Below, one piece after another: positions 35,052-43,931 of a stretch of DNA of 64,000 nucleotides. The notes under the pieces were generated by a model that was not told the origin of the DNA, ran no database searches, and was given only the letters and a program-made list of their open reading frames with translations. Within the stretch, counting starts at the first letter, position 1. Each line of letters starts with the position of its first letter. The translations under genes and the position numbers were made by a program. This stretch comes from Methylobacterium sp. SyP6R (GTDB lineage Bacteria; Pseudomonadota; Alphaproteobacteria; Rhizobiales; Beijerinckiaceae), in contig NZ_JAAQRC020000002.1 of assembly GCF_019216885.1 (NCBI RefSeq), forward strand, positions 124,001-188,000, in the 5' to 3' direction.

Positions 35052-35575
35052 CGGCCCGGCCCCCGCAGGTAGGCCCGGATCTGCCGGGCATAGTCGCGGG
35101 CACCCCGCGCCTCCGGCCCGGTTCCGCGGGCGATCCGGTCGAGGGCGGCCAGCGCCGCGCGGCCGTGGCGCCGGCTTGCGAAGAGGGCGAGACCCTGCTC
35201 GGCGACGAAGACGTCGAGCCCGGTGAGGCCGGCCACGCAGGCGAGGTAGGCGGCGGCGTTCTCGACCTGCCCCGGATCGAGATCGAGCCGCTCGACCGAG
35301 GCCTCGCCGACGAGCGCCCGCGGATAGCGCGTCTCGAACGCCGTCACGAGCGCGGAGTCGAACAGGGCGGCGGCGCGAACTTCGGCGCAGCCCGGCAACG
35401 GAAGGCCGGCAACCGGTGAGGGCGCGGCCCGGGCCGGGCCGGGGAGGAAGAGGGCGAGCGCAAGGAGGGCGCCGAACTGCCTGCGCCACCTCGGGTCCGA
35501 CATGGGCGCGACGGAGAAGTCCCGCCGCGCCCGGGCGGCGAACCGGCACAGCTCCGCGTTCGTATGGATGCTCAT
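35048..35575 (-). CDS. secreted hypothetical protein
   Basis: This is a 175-aa reading from ATG 35575, which has a GGGAG-like site; ATG 35503 gives 151 aa with a shorter signal leader (MSDPRWRRQFGALLALALFL) but no ribosome site. The mature domain reads PLPGCAEVRAAALFDSALVT, then ETRYPRALVGEASVERLDLD and a helical tail ARDYARQIRAYLRGPG. Two cysteines may pair. It is coupled by overlap to the lipoprotein gene. Confidence 0.62.
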   Translation of the reverse strand: MSIHTNAELCRFAARARRDFSVAPMSDPRWRRQFGALLALALFLPGPARAAPSPVAGLPLPGCAEVRAAALFDSALVTAFETRYPRALVGEASVERLDLDPGQVENAAAYLACVAGLTGLDVFVAEQGLALFASRRHGRAALAALDRIARGTGPEARGARDYARQIRAYLRGPGR

Positions 35576-35589
35576 CGCCGTCGCTCCCG

Positions 35590-36348
35590 TCACAGCGTGC
35601 GCCGGTAGACGCCGCGGAACGTGACGTTCAGGCCGCCGCAGGCGAGGTTGTCGTCGACGACGAGCCAGGGGCCGAGCCGTCGCAGCCAGATCTTGCAATC
35701 GGTCTCGGCGCCCTTCTGCACCGGCAGGGTGCCCGCCTCGCCCACGGCGAAGCTGGCGGCGTCGCCGACGGGCACGAATGTGCCGGACATCTCGCCGGTA
35801 TGGATTCCGCCGCGGCGGACCCGTTCGGGATCGCCCGCGCCCCAGGTCGCGTCGCCGGCAACGGCGAGCGTGCCGGCCTTGTCCCCGCGTGTCACCCGGA
35901 TCTGCGCCTCGGCCTGCTTCCAGGCGCCGAGCCATCCCTCGAGGGCGACCGACGCCGCGGACTCGAGCGCCACCGCCTCTGCAGGGATCCAGCCTGTACG
36001 TCCGACCTCGTCGTCCTTCCCGCTCCGGTAGGTCGCGCACAGGAACGCGCCGCGGCGCTCGCCGAGGATCACGGCATCGCCGGTCACCAGGTAGGCCCGC
36101 TCGCGGCAGACCGGGCCCGGATCGGGGCAGCCCGCGCGGGCAAGGCCGTCCTTGACGAAGGCGGTGCGGCCCGGGGCGGAGACCCGTCCCAGGGAGAGGA
36201 TCGGGCCGGCGGAGAGGGTGGGCGCGCGCCGGCACTCGTTCTCCTCCGCCCACCCGTCCGAGACGCCCGCCGCGGAGGCCAGGACCGCGAGCAGGACGGC
36301 ACGGCGTGACCGGCGGACGGTCCTGTGCGTCGGATGGGCGCGTCTCAT
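35590..36348 (-). CDS. secreted SH3-like hypothetical protein, first gene of the run
   Basis: This 252-aa protein has a basic leader and signal segment (TVRRSRRAVLLAVLASAAGV, cut near WAEENEC). The mature part has six cysteines and stretches such as AYLVTGDAVILGERRGAFLC and GRTGWIPAEAVALE that suggest an SH3-like fold, then GTFVPVGDAASFAVGEAG and ACGGLNVTFRGVYRR. ATG 36348 is preferred because the signal starts there; the longer frame upstream reads into non-coding DNA. It probably heads the caspase-containing operon. Confidence 0.68.
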   Translation of the reverse strand: MRRAHPTHRTVRRSRRAVLLAVLASAAGVSDGWAEENECRRAPTLSAGPILSLGRVSAPGRTAFVKDGLARAGCPDPGPVCRERAYLVTGDAVILGERRGAFLCATYRSGKDDEVGRTGWIPAEAVALESAASVALEGWLGAWKQAEAQIRVTRGDKAGTLAVAGDATWGAGDPERVRRGGIHTGEMSGTFVPVGDAASFAVGEAGTLPVQKGAETDCKIWLRRLGPWLVVDDNLACGGLNVTFRGVYRRTL

Positions 36349-36594
36349 GGCAGGCGATCCGGATGCGGGCGTCGGGTTGGCGACGATCGCGGCGGGCGCG
36401 GTCGCGATCCTTTGCGCGATGGTGGGGTGGCGGCTTCGCGAGGTCATCGCCCTGAAGGCCTGCGACCATCGGAAGGGTGTGGCGGAAAGGTCGAGCACCG
36501 CGGCGGCGACCGCCGCGGCCAGAGTGTCGTAGGGGCACAGCATGCGCCGGACGGGCTCGTGCGAAGCGGGAGGCGGTCGGGGGCTCACCGGCGC
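36349..36594. other. probable promoter region of the caspase-containing run
   Basis: About 245 bp without a credible gene. I see no clear -35/-10 pair or operator; GC-rich frames through it are shadows. Confidence 0.35.
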
Positions 36595-36810
36595 CTAGTC
36601 CTGCACGGCCACGATGCGCTGGGGCGTGAATTTGCGCTGCCGCCAGACCTGGCAGACGCCGCGCGCGGGCGTGATCGTACCGTGCTCGTCATGGACGACC
36701 AGCGCCTGATCTCCGCATATGTCGAGCGAGAAGCAGACGCCGCTGGCGAACAGGGAGGCGGGGTCGGCGACCCGGTAGCTGTGGCCGGTGAGTTCGCCGT
36801 GGACGAGCAT
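36595..36810 (-). CDS. small 'GEVTGH'-type protein, probably 5'-damaged
   Basis: The 71-aa reading MLVHGELTGHSYRVADP through HDEHGTITPA and VWRQRKFTPQRIVAVQD matches a small bacterial family with the pattern LAHGEVTGHAHR...EEH-PI..P.G-Y-V-RQREY. In-frame homology continues upstream to about 36900 (AKWRQGDIFIQVIRILPREA), but no start codon occurs there before a stop. The normal N-terminal third has therefore lost its start, and this copy is probably decaying. Function of the family is unknown. Confidence 0.5.
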   Translation of the reverse strand: MLVHGELTGHSYRVADPASLFASGVCFSLDICGDQALVVHDEHGTITPARGVCQVWRQRKFTPQRIVAVQD

Positions 36811-37342
36811 GGTATGCGGCAGAGGACGCTCGACGGCCTCCCGCGGTAGGATCCGGATTACCTGTATGAAGATATCGCCCTGTCGCCACTTGGCGGACTC
36901 CGCTGGTCGTCGAGATCAGCGATCGGCTCGACGCCGAGCGCTGATCCTTATCCGGCTGATGATCAGTATGTGATCAGTGGCGGCCGAGCCCCGATAGGCG
37001 AGGGCATCGGGATGGTCTTTCCATCATCACGCTAACCCGAGGATCGACTGGGGGTCAACCACGGTTGCGCAACCGCTGCGATCGAGAGGTCACACACCCG
37101 ACCAGGCCAGAGAAGGGGATCGCAACGCTTGGTGCTCCGACGCCCGGCGACGGGTCGTGGTTTGCCTCGTCGACGATCGCCAGAAACATTGGGTTGACCT
37201 GTACGCTCATACCGCTAGAAATCCTGCTACCTTTCGAGACCTCGGACGTGCTGCGCCCGATCTAACGCCGCTTTTCCGGCACTTCGACCGGCGTGCCCTA
37301 GATAGCGCCGCTCGATCGTCTTGCGATCGTCTGGTGCGCTTC
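36811..37342. other. intergenic region with inverted repeat and promoter-like site
   Basis: The left end (to about 36900) holds the orphan 5' part of the GEVTGH-type gene. CTGAT (36956-36960) and ATCAG (36973-36977) form an inverted repeat containing two TGATCA palindromes. TTGACC at 37194-37199 and TAGAAA at 37216-37221, 16 bp apart, are a plausible promoter for the M48 gene. Nothing else is recognised. Confidence 0.4.
37194..37221 (+). promoter_or_regulatory. promoter-like site upstream of the M48 protease gene
   Basis: TTGACC and TAGAAA are separated by 16 bp, with the likely ATG 122 bp downstream. The match is good at -35 and moderate at -10. No other promoter-like pair is seen between 36980 and 37343. 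Confidence 0.35.
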
Positions 37343-39550
37343 ATGCCGTATCGGCATCTGATCTCCCACGCCCAGGAGGCGACCATTCCCGAGGCAACGA
37401 CTTCGCACGTGCCCTCGCGGCCGCGCGCCTTCGCCGGTCTGATCGCCGCCACCGTGCTTCTGCCCTTCGCCCTCCTGCTCCTCGGCCTGTGGGAGCGGCA
37501 GCGCGGCGCCGATGACTGGGCCGAGTTCGCGGCCGAGCACGACCGCCTTGCCCGGGTCGTGGCGGATCTCGAGGCTCGCACGCCACGCGACGGGCGGCCT
37601 GATTTTCGCCTGCAGTTCCGCCACGACGGCAAGAATTACGGCGGTCCCCTCGCCGTCGTGATGGCGCGCGGGGCCCGGGACAGCGCCGGAACGCTCGTCG
37701 CCGTCATGGACTGGCGCCGCTGGCTGCCGCCGGTCGCGATCGCAGGTGGGGGGATCGCGGCCGGACTCTCGCTCCTCGTGCTGCTCGCCGGGGCCGCGCT
37801 CGCAAGGCTCGGGCGCAGCTCGCGCGACGCACTGGTGGGTGGCTTCTCGCTCGTGCGCCGCCTGCTGCCGGCGTCCCTCGCGGCCCAGATCCTGGCGGCG
37901 ACCGCCGGTTTCGTCGCCGTCGTCGCCTTCGAATCGGGGCTGCTGCTCCAAAGTGGCCTCTCCGGCGACGGGATGAAGCTCTTGGGAATCGCCGCCGTCG
38001 CGGTCGCCGCCACGCTCCTCGCGGCGGGCGGCGCCCTCCTCGGCCTGCGCCGAGCGCTCGACGCCTTCGAGCCCGACCCGGTGCCGATCCTCGGCCGACA
38101 GATCACGCCGGCCGAGGCGCCGGGCTTGTGGCGCCTCGTCGAGGGCCTGGCCGAGCGGATGGGAGCGCTGAAGCCCGAGGCCTTGGTCGTCGGCCTGACC
38201 GAAGGCTTCTTCGTCACCGCCGGCCCGGCGGTACTGGAGCCTGGCGGCGCGCGGCTCTCGGGCCGCATCCTCCACCTGCCGCTGCCGCACCTCGCCTTGA
38301 TGCGTGGCGACGAGACCGCGGCGATCATCGCTCACGAGCTCGCGCATTACGCCGGCGGCGACACCGCCTACAGCCAGCGCTTCCTGCCGATCTATGCCGG
38401 GGTCGCGCGCTCCCTCGACGTGGTCGCGGCGCGCGAGGGTCACGCCCTCGGCCTGCTCGGGCCCTCGGTACGGCTCGGCCGGTTCGTGATGGAGCGCTTC
38501 CACCTCGCCGTGCGTCACTGGAGCCGGGTGCGCGAGTTCGGGGCCGATGCGGCTGGCGCCGGAGTGACCTCGCCCGAGGCGTCGGTGCGAGCGCTCCTGC
38601 GCAGCGGCGCCCTCGCCCCGCGCATCGCCGAGACCCTCGCCGCCGCGGCCGAGGCCCCCGACGCGGCACCACCCGACCTCGTGGCGGCGATGCTCGACCG
38701 CGTCGTCGCTCGCGGCCTCGACGACCCGGCCCGTCACATCGAGGCCGAGCAGGCTCATCCGACCGACACCCACCCGCCGACCCGCGAGCGCATCGCCGCC
38801 CTCGGACAGACCATCGACGCCGGCCTGTTGGATGCCGCCGCTGTCACACCGCCGCCGCACGCCCTCGGTCAGCTCGCCGCCTACTTTGCAGACCCGGCCA
38901 GCCTGTGCCGGGCAGCGAGTGAGGACTTCCTCGACGCGGTGCGCGAGCGCGACGCGGCGTTCCGCGCCCGCCTGGAAGAGAAAGCCGCCGAGGTCGGTAC
39001 CGAGGAGCGGGTGCTGCGCGCGAACTACCGCCCCCGCGGCCTCGTGCTGGCCATGGCCGGCGGCCTCTTCGGCCTGGCCGCCCTGGCCGTGGCTTTGTTC
39101 GGCATCCCCGGGATCCTGCCCCGCGAGGCCACTGTCGTCCTTGCCGCGGCGCTCGCGATCGCCATCCTGATGGGCGGGGCCGGAGCGTTCATCCTGGCGC
39201 GAGGCGAGCCCGTCATCCTGGTCCTGAGGCCCGAAGGCCTGGCCGCGCCCGGGCTCGACCGGACGATCGCCTGGAGCGACATCGCCGACCTCGACCTGAC
39301 CGGGAACCATGGCGGCCTCGTCATGCGCGTGCTGCTGCCGCCGGCCGTGCCCTGGCCCGAGCGGCGGCCCGGCCACCCCGCCGCGAGGCTCGACCCTGAA
39401 CGCCGCATCGTCACGCTGCCGCTTCCCATGCCGCGCGGGATGAACCCGCAGGGTTTCGCCGACCTCATCGCCACCTACCAATCGGCGGCACAGGCCCGGT
39501 CGATCCTCGCCGGGACCGCGGTCACCGTGCCCGTGACCGAGCCCGCCTGA
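37343..39550 (+). CDS. M48-family membrane zinc metalloprotease
   Basis: This 735-aa inner-membrane protease has an N-terminal helix (AGLIAATVLLPFALLLLGL), a small periplasmic loop, and three further helices to about 230. The catalytic domain carries HELAH (331-335) in AAIIAHELAHYAGGD; the downstream glutamate is probably in VREFGADAAG. The C-terminal region has two helices (about 570-630) and an EF/PH-like domain. M48 enzymes degrade or process membrane proteins. The ATG at 37343 lacks a clear ribosome site; GTG 37409 and ATG 37157 are alternatives. Two small membrane protein genes follow. Confidence 0.88.
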   Translation: MPYRHLISHAQEATIPEATTSHVPSRPRAFAGLIAATVLLPFALLLLGLWERQRGADDWAEFAAEHDRLARVVADLEARTPRDGRPDFRLQFRHDGKNYGGPLAVVMARGARDSAGTLVAVMDWRRWLPPVAIAGGGIAAGLSLLVLLAGAALARLGRSSRDALVGGFSLVRRLLPASLAAQILAATAGFVAVVAFESGLLLQSGLSGDGMKLLGIAAVAVAATLLAAGGALLGLRRALDAFEPDPVPILGRQITPAEAPGLWRLVEGLAERMGALKPEALVVGLTEGFFVTAGPAVLEPGGARLSGRILHLPLPHLALMRGDETAAIIAHELAHYAGGDTAYSQRFLPIYAGVARSLDVVAAREGHALGLLGPSVRLGRFVMERFHLAVRHWSRVREFGADAAGAGVTSPEASVRALLRSGALAPRIAETLAAAAEAPDAAPPDLVAAMLDRVVARGLDDPARHIEAEQAHPTDTHPPTRERIAALGQTIDAGLLDAAAVTPPPHALGQLAAYFADPASLCRAASEDFLDAVRERDAAFRARLEEKAAEVGTEERVLRANYRPRGLVLAMAGGLFGLAALAVALFGIPGILPREATVVLAAALAIAILMGGAGAFILARGEPVILVLRPEGLAAPGLDRTIAWSDIADLDLTGNHGGLVMRVLLPPAVPWPERRPGHPAARLDPERRIVTLPLPMPRGMNPQGFADLIATYQSAAQARSILAGTAVTVPVTEPA

Positions 39551-39568
39551 CAAACCGTGAGAGGATTC

Positions 39569-40078
39569 ATGACCAAAGCACCCGAGACCGCCTCGTCCTA
39601 CCGCCCCGATGCCCTGCGGCTGCCGCCCCGGGGTCACGGGTGGATCAACACCTTCTGGGTCCTGTTCGGCGTGATGGCGCTCGGGGGCATCCTGATCGCC
39701 TGCGCGGTCTACACGGCGCCGGCGGTGATCTCGGACTGGCAGGTCCACGCGGCGGCGAAAGCCGCCCCCGACGCCCGAGTGAGCGAGGGGAAGTGCAGCG
39801 CCAAGCTCGTCATCCACATCTGCGATGCGACCCTCGCCTTGCGCACTCCCACCGGAACGGTGACGCGGCGAGTGAACTACGTGTTCATCGGCCTCCATGC
39901 CGGTGACTATCGCGTCGGGGTGATGGCCGACCCGGCCCGGCCAGACTTCGTCACCACCGATCTCGGCCTCGACCGGCTCTGGAACCGGACGATCACCCTT
40001 CTGGTGGGCATGGGTGCGATCGCAGCCTGCATCTTCGGGGCGCTGCTCTCGCTCCTCCGCAATCGGCGCACGGCATAA
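39569..40078 (+). CDS. two-helix membrane protein linked to the M48 protease
   Basis: This 169-aa protein has helices at about 29-52 (NTFWVLFGVMALGGILIACA) and about 140-162 (LLVGMGAIAACIFGALLSLL), with a periplasmic domain between them that contains two cysteines (EGKCSAKLVIHICDATL). GAGAGGA precedes the ATG. It starts 18 bp after the protease stop, so it is cotranscribed and could be a partner or substrate-binding subunit. Confidence 0.75.
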   Translation: MTKAPETASSYRPDALRLPPRGHGWINTFWVLFGVMALGGILIACAVYTAPAVISDWQVHAAAKAAPDARVSEGKCSAKLVIHICDATLALRTPTGTVTRRVNYVFIGLHAGDYRVGVMADPARPDFVTTDLGLDRLWNRTITLLVGMGAIAACIFGALLSLLRNRRTA

Positions 40079-40166
40079 TCCCGGCACTGGCGGCGCGTGA
40101 CGGCGAAAACGGGTCTGCACGGCCCACGCCCCGTTGAGCGCTGAGAGAGGACGCTGATCGGCTCTT

Positions 40167-40182
40167 ATCGGACGCGTCCGAT
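40167..40182. promoter_or_regulatory. perfect 16-bp palindrome
   Basis: ATCGGACGCGTCCGAT equals its own reverse complement. It lies 29 bp upstream of the start of the small membrane protein gene at 40212, a plausible operator position. No regulator gene is adjacent. Confidence 0.5.
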
Positions 40183-40211
40183 GAGGCGTTTATCAGGAGG
40201 AGCTCGAACAC

Positions 40212-40691
40212 ATGATCATCTGGTCAGGCTGGGGCATGCTCTCGGCGCTCATTGCGGCCGCGGGCCTTGTCGTCAGCGTGCTCCTCGATCCGGCGCTCGC
40301 GCGCATCGGCATCCCGACGCCGACCGGGGTCGTCCTCGTCTGGGTCGTCGCCGCAGCGTTCAACTGGTGGCTCGGCACCCGGCTCAACGATCTCCCGGGT
40401 CGCGAACTGGTTGATCCGCGTACGGGACAGATCGTGATCCTGCGTGGGCGCCACACCCTGTTCTGGATCCCGATGCAGTACTACCCCGTGCTCATGGTGG
40501 TGCTCGGCATTCTTTCGGTGCTCGGCGCCATGCATGGCGGATCTCCCGGGCGCAAAGCCGGCCAAGCCGCACGAGCCCATACCCCCGCTGCCAGCAATCC
40601 GCTCCGCGTCGCCGTGACGGGTACGACGCCTCCCAAATGGCTAAACGGGGGCCGTGAGGTCGCATGGGCTTCGACGAGCTTCCGAGGCTGA
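40212..40691 (+). CDS. small membrane protein, hypothetical
   Basis: This 159-aa protein has three helices in the first 110 residues (MLSALIAAAGLVVSVLLDPA; TGVVLVWVVAAAFNWWLG; YYPVLMVVLGILSVLGAMHG) and a low-complexity tail. AGGAGGAG precedes the ATG by nine bases. The last 17 codons overlap the convergent OYE gene, and the tail has no membrane character, so the C-terminal part may derive from a rearrangement junction. Confidence 0.6.
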   Translation: MIIWSGWGMLSALIAAAGLVVSVLLDPALARIGIPTPTGVVLVWVVAAAFNWWLGTRLNDLPGRELVDPRTGQIVILRGRHTLFWIPMQYYPVLMVVLGILSVLGAMHGGSPGRKAGQAARAHTPAASNPLRVAVTGTTPPKWLNGGREVAWASTSFRG

Positions 40692-41759
40692 ATGCGTGCG
40701 ATCCGCATCTCGCCTCCCCGGGTCGGCCTCCGCCAGAGGGGCCTCGCGGCGCAGCCGCTCGACCAGATCGGGATTGCCGATGAACGGACGGCCGAAGGCG
40801 ATCATGTCGGCGTAGCCGGACGCGACCGCCTCGACAGCAAGCTGCCGGTCGTAGCCGTTATTGGCGATGTAGGCCCCGCCGAGTGCGGCGTGCAGCGCCT
40901 TGTAGTCGAACGCCGACGACCCGTTGGGCCCGCGCGTCTGCCCCTCGACGCAGTGGAGATAGGCCAGCCCGAGCTCGCCCAGTCTCCGGGCGAGATGGCC
41001 GTAAGTTGCCTGGGGATCGCTGTCGAGCGGGGTGTCGCCGACGGCTCGCGTCATCGGCGAGAGCCGCAGACCGACGCGGTCGGCACCCCAGACCTCCGCC
41101 ACAGCCGAGACGACCTCGATGGGAAGCCGCGTGCGGTTCTCGATCGAGCCGCCGTAGCGGTCCGTCCTGCGATTGGTGCTGTCGCGGATGAATTGGTCGA
41201 GCAGGTAGCAGTTCGCGGAATGCACCTCGATCCCGTCGAAGCCCGCCTGCTTCGCCAGGGACGCGGCGCGCCGGTAATCGTCGATCAGACTTGGAATCTC
41301 GTCGGTCCGCAGCGCGCGCGGCATGGAGGGGGGAGCCTGCGTGCGGCTCTCAAGGAAGACGAGTTCACCGGCCCGGATGGCCGAGGCCGAGACCGGCGCC
41401 TCGCCATTCTCCTGAAGGCTGACATGCGACATGCGCCCGACATGCCAGAGCTGGCAGACGATCCGCCCGCCGGCCTCGTGCACGGCCGAGGTCACGCGCG
41501 TCCAGGCCTCGGCCTGCGCCTCCGTGTAGATGCCCGGCGTGAAGGCGTAGCCCCGGCCCTGCCGCGAGATGTTGGTCGCCTCGGTGATGATGAGGCCGGC
41601 CGAGGCGCGCTGCCGATAATATTCGACGGCGAGATGCGAATGGACGCCCTCCATGTCGGCGCGTGAGCGCGTCAGCGGCGCCATCGCGACGCGATTGGCG
41701 ACGTTGATGGCTCCGATCCTCGTCGGAGAAAACAAATCACGATCGGCGGTCATCGGCAT
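40641..41759 (-). CDS. Old Yellow Enzyme-family FMN oxidoreductase (NemA-like), altered C-terminus
   Basis: This 372-aa protein keeps the TIM-barrel FMN enzyme core: RVAMAPLTRSRA, RQRASAGLIITEATNIS, CQLWHVGR, GFDGIEVHSANCYLLDQFI with the catalytic HxxN pair, RTDRYGGS and MIAFGRPFIGNPDL. It reduces activated C=C or nitro groups with NAD(P)H. Normal members end in a TFY-GG-EGYTDYP motif; here the sequence after APLAEADP is a different Arg/Ser-rich tail, so the 3' end was replaced or frameshifted near 40720. Whether it is active is unclear. Confidence 0.88.
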   Translation of the reverse strand: MPMTADRDLFSPTRIGAINVANRVAMAPLTRSRADMEGVHSHLAVEYYRQRASAGLIITEATNISRQGRGYAFTPGIYTEAQAEAWTRVTSAVHEAGGRIVCQLWHVGRMSHVSLQENGEAPVSASAIRAGELVFLESRTQAPPSMPRALRTDEIPSLIDDYRRAASLAKQAGFDGIEVHSANCYLLDQFIRDSTNRRTDRYGGSIENRTRLPIEVVSAVAEVWGADRVGLRLSPMTRAVGDTPLDSDPQATYGHLARRLGELGLAYLHCVEGQTRGPNGSSAFDYKALHAALGGAYIANNGYDRQLAVEAVASGYADMIAFGRPFIGNPDLVERLRREAPLAEADPGRRDADRTHSASEARRSPCDLTAPV

Positions 41760-41888
41760 GGGTGGGATCTCTCAGCGCCTGTTTGATTGAAATGGACAGA
41801 TATCAAGCCCCTCGTCATTTCGGCGCCGCGCAGCGGCCCCGGAATGACGGGGAGGGTGTCAAGACCGTCGAGCAGGTCGAACACGGTC

Positions 41889-42404
41889 TCACTCGGCCCG
41901 GGCGGCCATGTCGCTCCGGTTGGCGTAATTGAGTTCCGTCGAGTGGGAGTATATCTCGATCAGGTTGCCCCAGGGATCCTCGCAATAGACGGCCTTGAAC
42001 GGCTCTCCCTCGAACAGCGTCCAGACCTTCGAGCGCTGCGTGCCGCCCATCTCGGCGATCCGCCGCGCGAGGCCCTCGACGTCCGGGTCGACCAGGCAGA
42101 AGTGGAAGACACCGGTCTTCCAGTAGCGGAAGTTGTCGTCCGCGGCTTCCGACGTCGGCGTGACGAACTCGAACAGCTCGATCCCGACCCCGTTCGCGGT
42201 GGCGAGGTGGGACACGTATCCCTCCTCGAAACGGTCACCGAAGATCCCCTTGAACACCTCGCCGATATGCGAGCCGTCGTGCCGGATGTGGAGGGGCCCG
42301 ATGATGTGACGGCAGCCGAAGGCCTTGGTGTACCACGCCGTCGCTGCCTCGATGCCGGTGACGGTCAGGCCGACATGCGTCACCGGAGCGGGATGATGGG
42401 ACAT
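41889..42404 (-). CDS. VOC-superfamily (glyoxalase/dioxygenase) protein
   Basis: This 171-aa protein has two beta-alpha-beta-beta-beta modules. It shows VTHVGLTVTGIEAATAWYTK at the start, VFHFCLVDPDVEGLARRIAE in the middle and CEDPWGNLIEIYSHS at the end. Likely metal ligands are His10, His in FHFC and Glu in NLIEIY. GGAGAAG precedes the ATG. It lies next to a molybdopterin dehydrogenase fragment, so a role in aromatic or aldehyde catabolism is possible but unproven. Confidence 0.85.
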   Translation of the reverse strand: MSHHPAPVTHVGLTVTGIEAATAWYTKAFGCRHIIGPLHIRHDGSHIGEVFKGIFGDRFEEGYVSHLATANGVGIELFEFVTPTSEAADDNFRYWKTGVFHFCLVDPDVEGLARRIAEMGGTQRSKVWTLFEGEPFKAVYCEDPWGNLIEIYSHSTELNYANRSDMAARAE

Positions 42405-42427
42405 CGCTCTTCTCCGCGGGTGAGGAA

Positions 42428-43876
42428 TCAGGCCGCGCGCGGCAGTCGGTCGAGCAGTTTGTCGAGCGTGACGGGATAATCGCGCACGCGGATGCCGGTC
42501 GCGTTGTAGACGGCATTCGCGACCGCCGCGGCCGCACCGCACAGGCCGATCTCGCCGATGCCCTTGGCCTTCATCGGGGACGAGACCGGGTCGGGGTGAT
42601 CGAGGAAGACGACGTCGAGATGCGGGATGTCGGCATGGACCGGCACCTCGTAGCCGCCGAGGTCGTGGTTGATGAAGAAGCCGTGGCGGGTGTCGACGAC
42701 GAGCGCCTCCATGAGCGCCGAGCCGACCCCCATCGTCATGGCGCCGATCACCTGGCTTCGCGCCGTGAGCGGATTGAGCACCAGGCCGGCATCGATGACC
42801 GCGAGCATGCGGCGAATGCGCATCTCCCCGGTGAACCGGTTCACCGCCACTTCGGCGAACTGCGCCCCGAAGGTGGCCTGGACGAAGTCCTTGTCGAGGT
42901 CGCCATAGGTGATCCGGTCTTCCGCGGTCAGCGGCCCATCCTTTACGGCGTCGAGGAGAGGCACGCTCCGGCGTCCCGCCGTGACCATCCCGTCCGCGAA
43001 CGCCGCGTCCTCGGCGTTGAAGCCGAGCCGCGCCGCGACGCTCGCCCGCAAAGCCGTGCAGGCGGCGTAGAGCCCGGACGTCGCATTGTTCGCGCCGAAC
43101 TGCCCGCCTGAGCCGGCGGCTTCGGGATAGTCCGAGTCGCCGAGACGGACCGTCACGGCGTCGAGCGGCAGGCCCATCATCTCGGCCGCCGTCTGGGCGA
43201 GAATGGTGTAGCTGCCGGTCCCGATGTCGGTCATGTCGGTCTCGACCGTGAGCCGGCCGTCCTGTTCGAGCCGGACGCGGGCGCCGGACGGCATCGGCAG
43301 GTTCTGGCGAAAGCCCGCCGCCATGCCCATGCCGACGAGCCAGCGACCGTCGCTCACGGAGCCGGGCCCCGGGTTGCGGCGTGCCCAGCCGAAGTTTTTC
43401 GCGCCGACTTCGAGACACTCGATCAGGTGGCGCTCCGAGAAGAGCCGCTGCGGCTTGCGCGGATCCACCTGCGTGTCGTTCAGGATCCGGAACGCGACGG
43501 GGTCGAGGCCGAGCCTCTCGGCCATCTCGTCCATCGCGATCTCGAGCGCCATCAGGCCTGGCGCCTCTCCGGGCGCCCGCATGTCGTTCCCTTCGGCAAG
43601 GTCGAGGGTCGCAAGCTTCATGGACAGGTCGCGGTTCGGAGACGCGTAGATCAGCCGCGTCGGCGCGACCGCCGCCTCGGCGAAGGCTCCGGCCAGGTTT
43701 CCGTTGACGCTGTGATGAGCGATGGCGGTCAGCCGCCCGTCACGGTCCGCACCGAGGCGGATCCGTTGAATCGTGCCGGCGCGGCGCGTGCCGTTATTGG
43801 CGATCAGCGGGCGCTGCAACGCGACCTTGCACGGACGTCCGACGGCCTCGGCGCCGAGGGCGGCAGATCCCGCCTG
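42428..43876 (-). pseudogene. xanthine/aldehyde dehydrogenase molybdopterin subunit, 5'-truncated
   Basis: The frame covers only the C-terminal half (about 480 codons) of a protein that is normally about 730 residues. Conserved pieces are PCKVALQRPLIANNGTRR, EAPGLMALEIAMDEMAERLG, MTDIGTGSYTILAQTAAEMM and the cofactor-binding KGIGEIGLCGAAAAVANAVY. Homology starts abruptly at about 43876, where a stop codon and then the CRISPR distal flank appear. The first half, with start codon and promoter, is absent. It is therefore a remnant cut by rearrangement at the array end. Confidence 0.85.
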
Positions 43877-43931
43877 CTACAGCGCTGTGAGGGCGCGCAG
43901 GCGGGCTCTCCCGCTCTCGGTCAGCTACACC

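Noticed and set aside
37298..40120. 940-codon minus-strand frame opposite the M48 protease gene
   Set aside because: Antisense shadow of a gene with an intact zinc motif and membrane helices.
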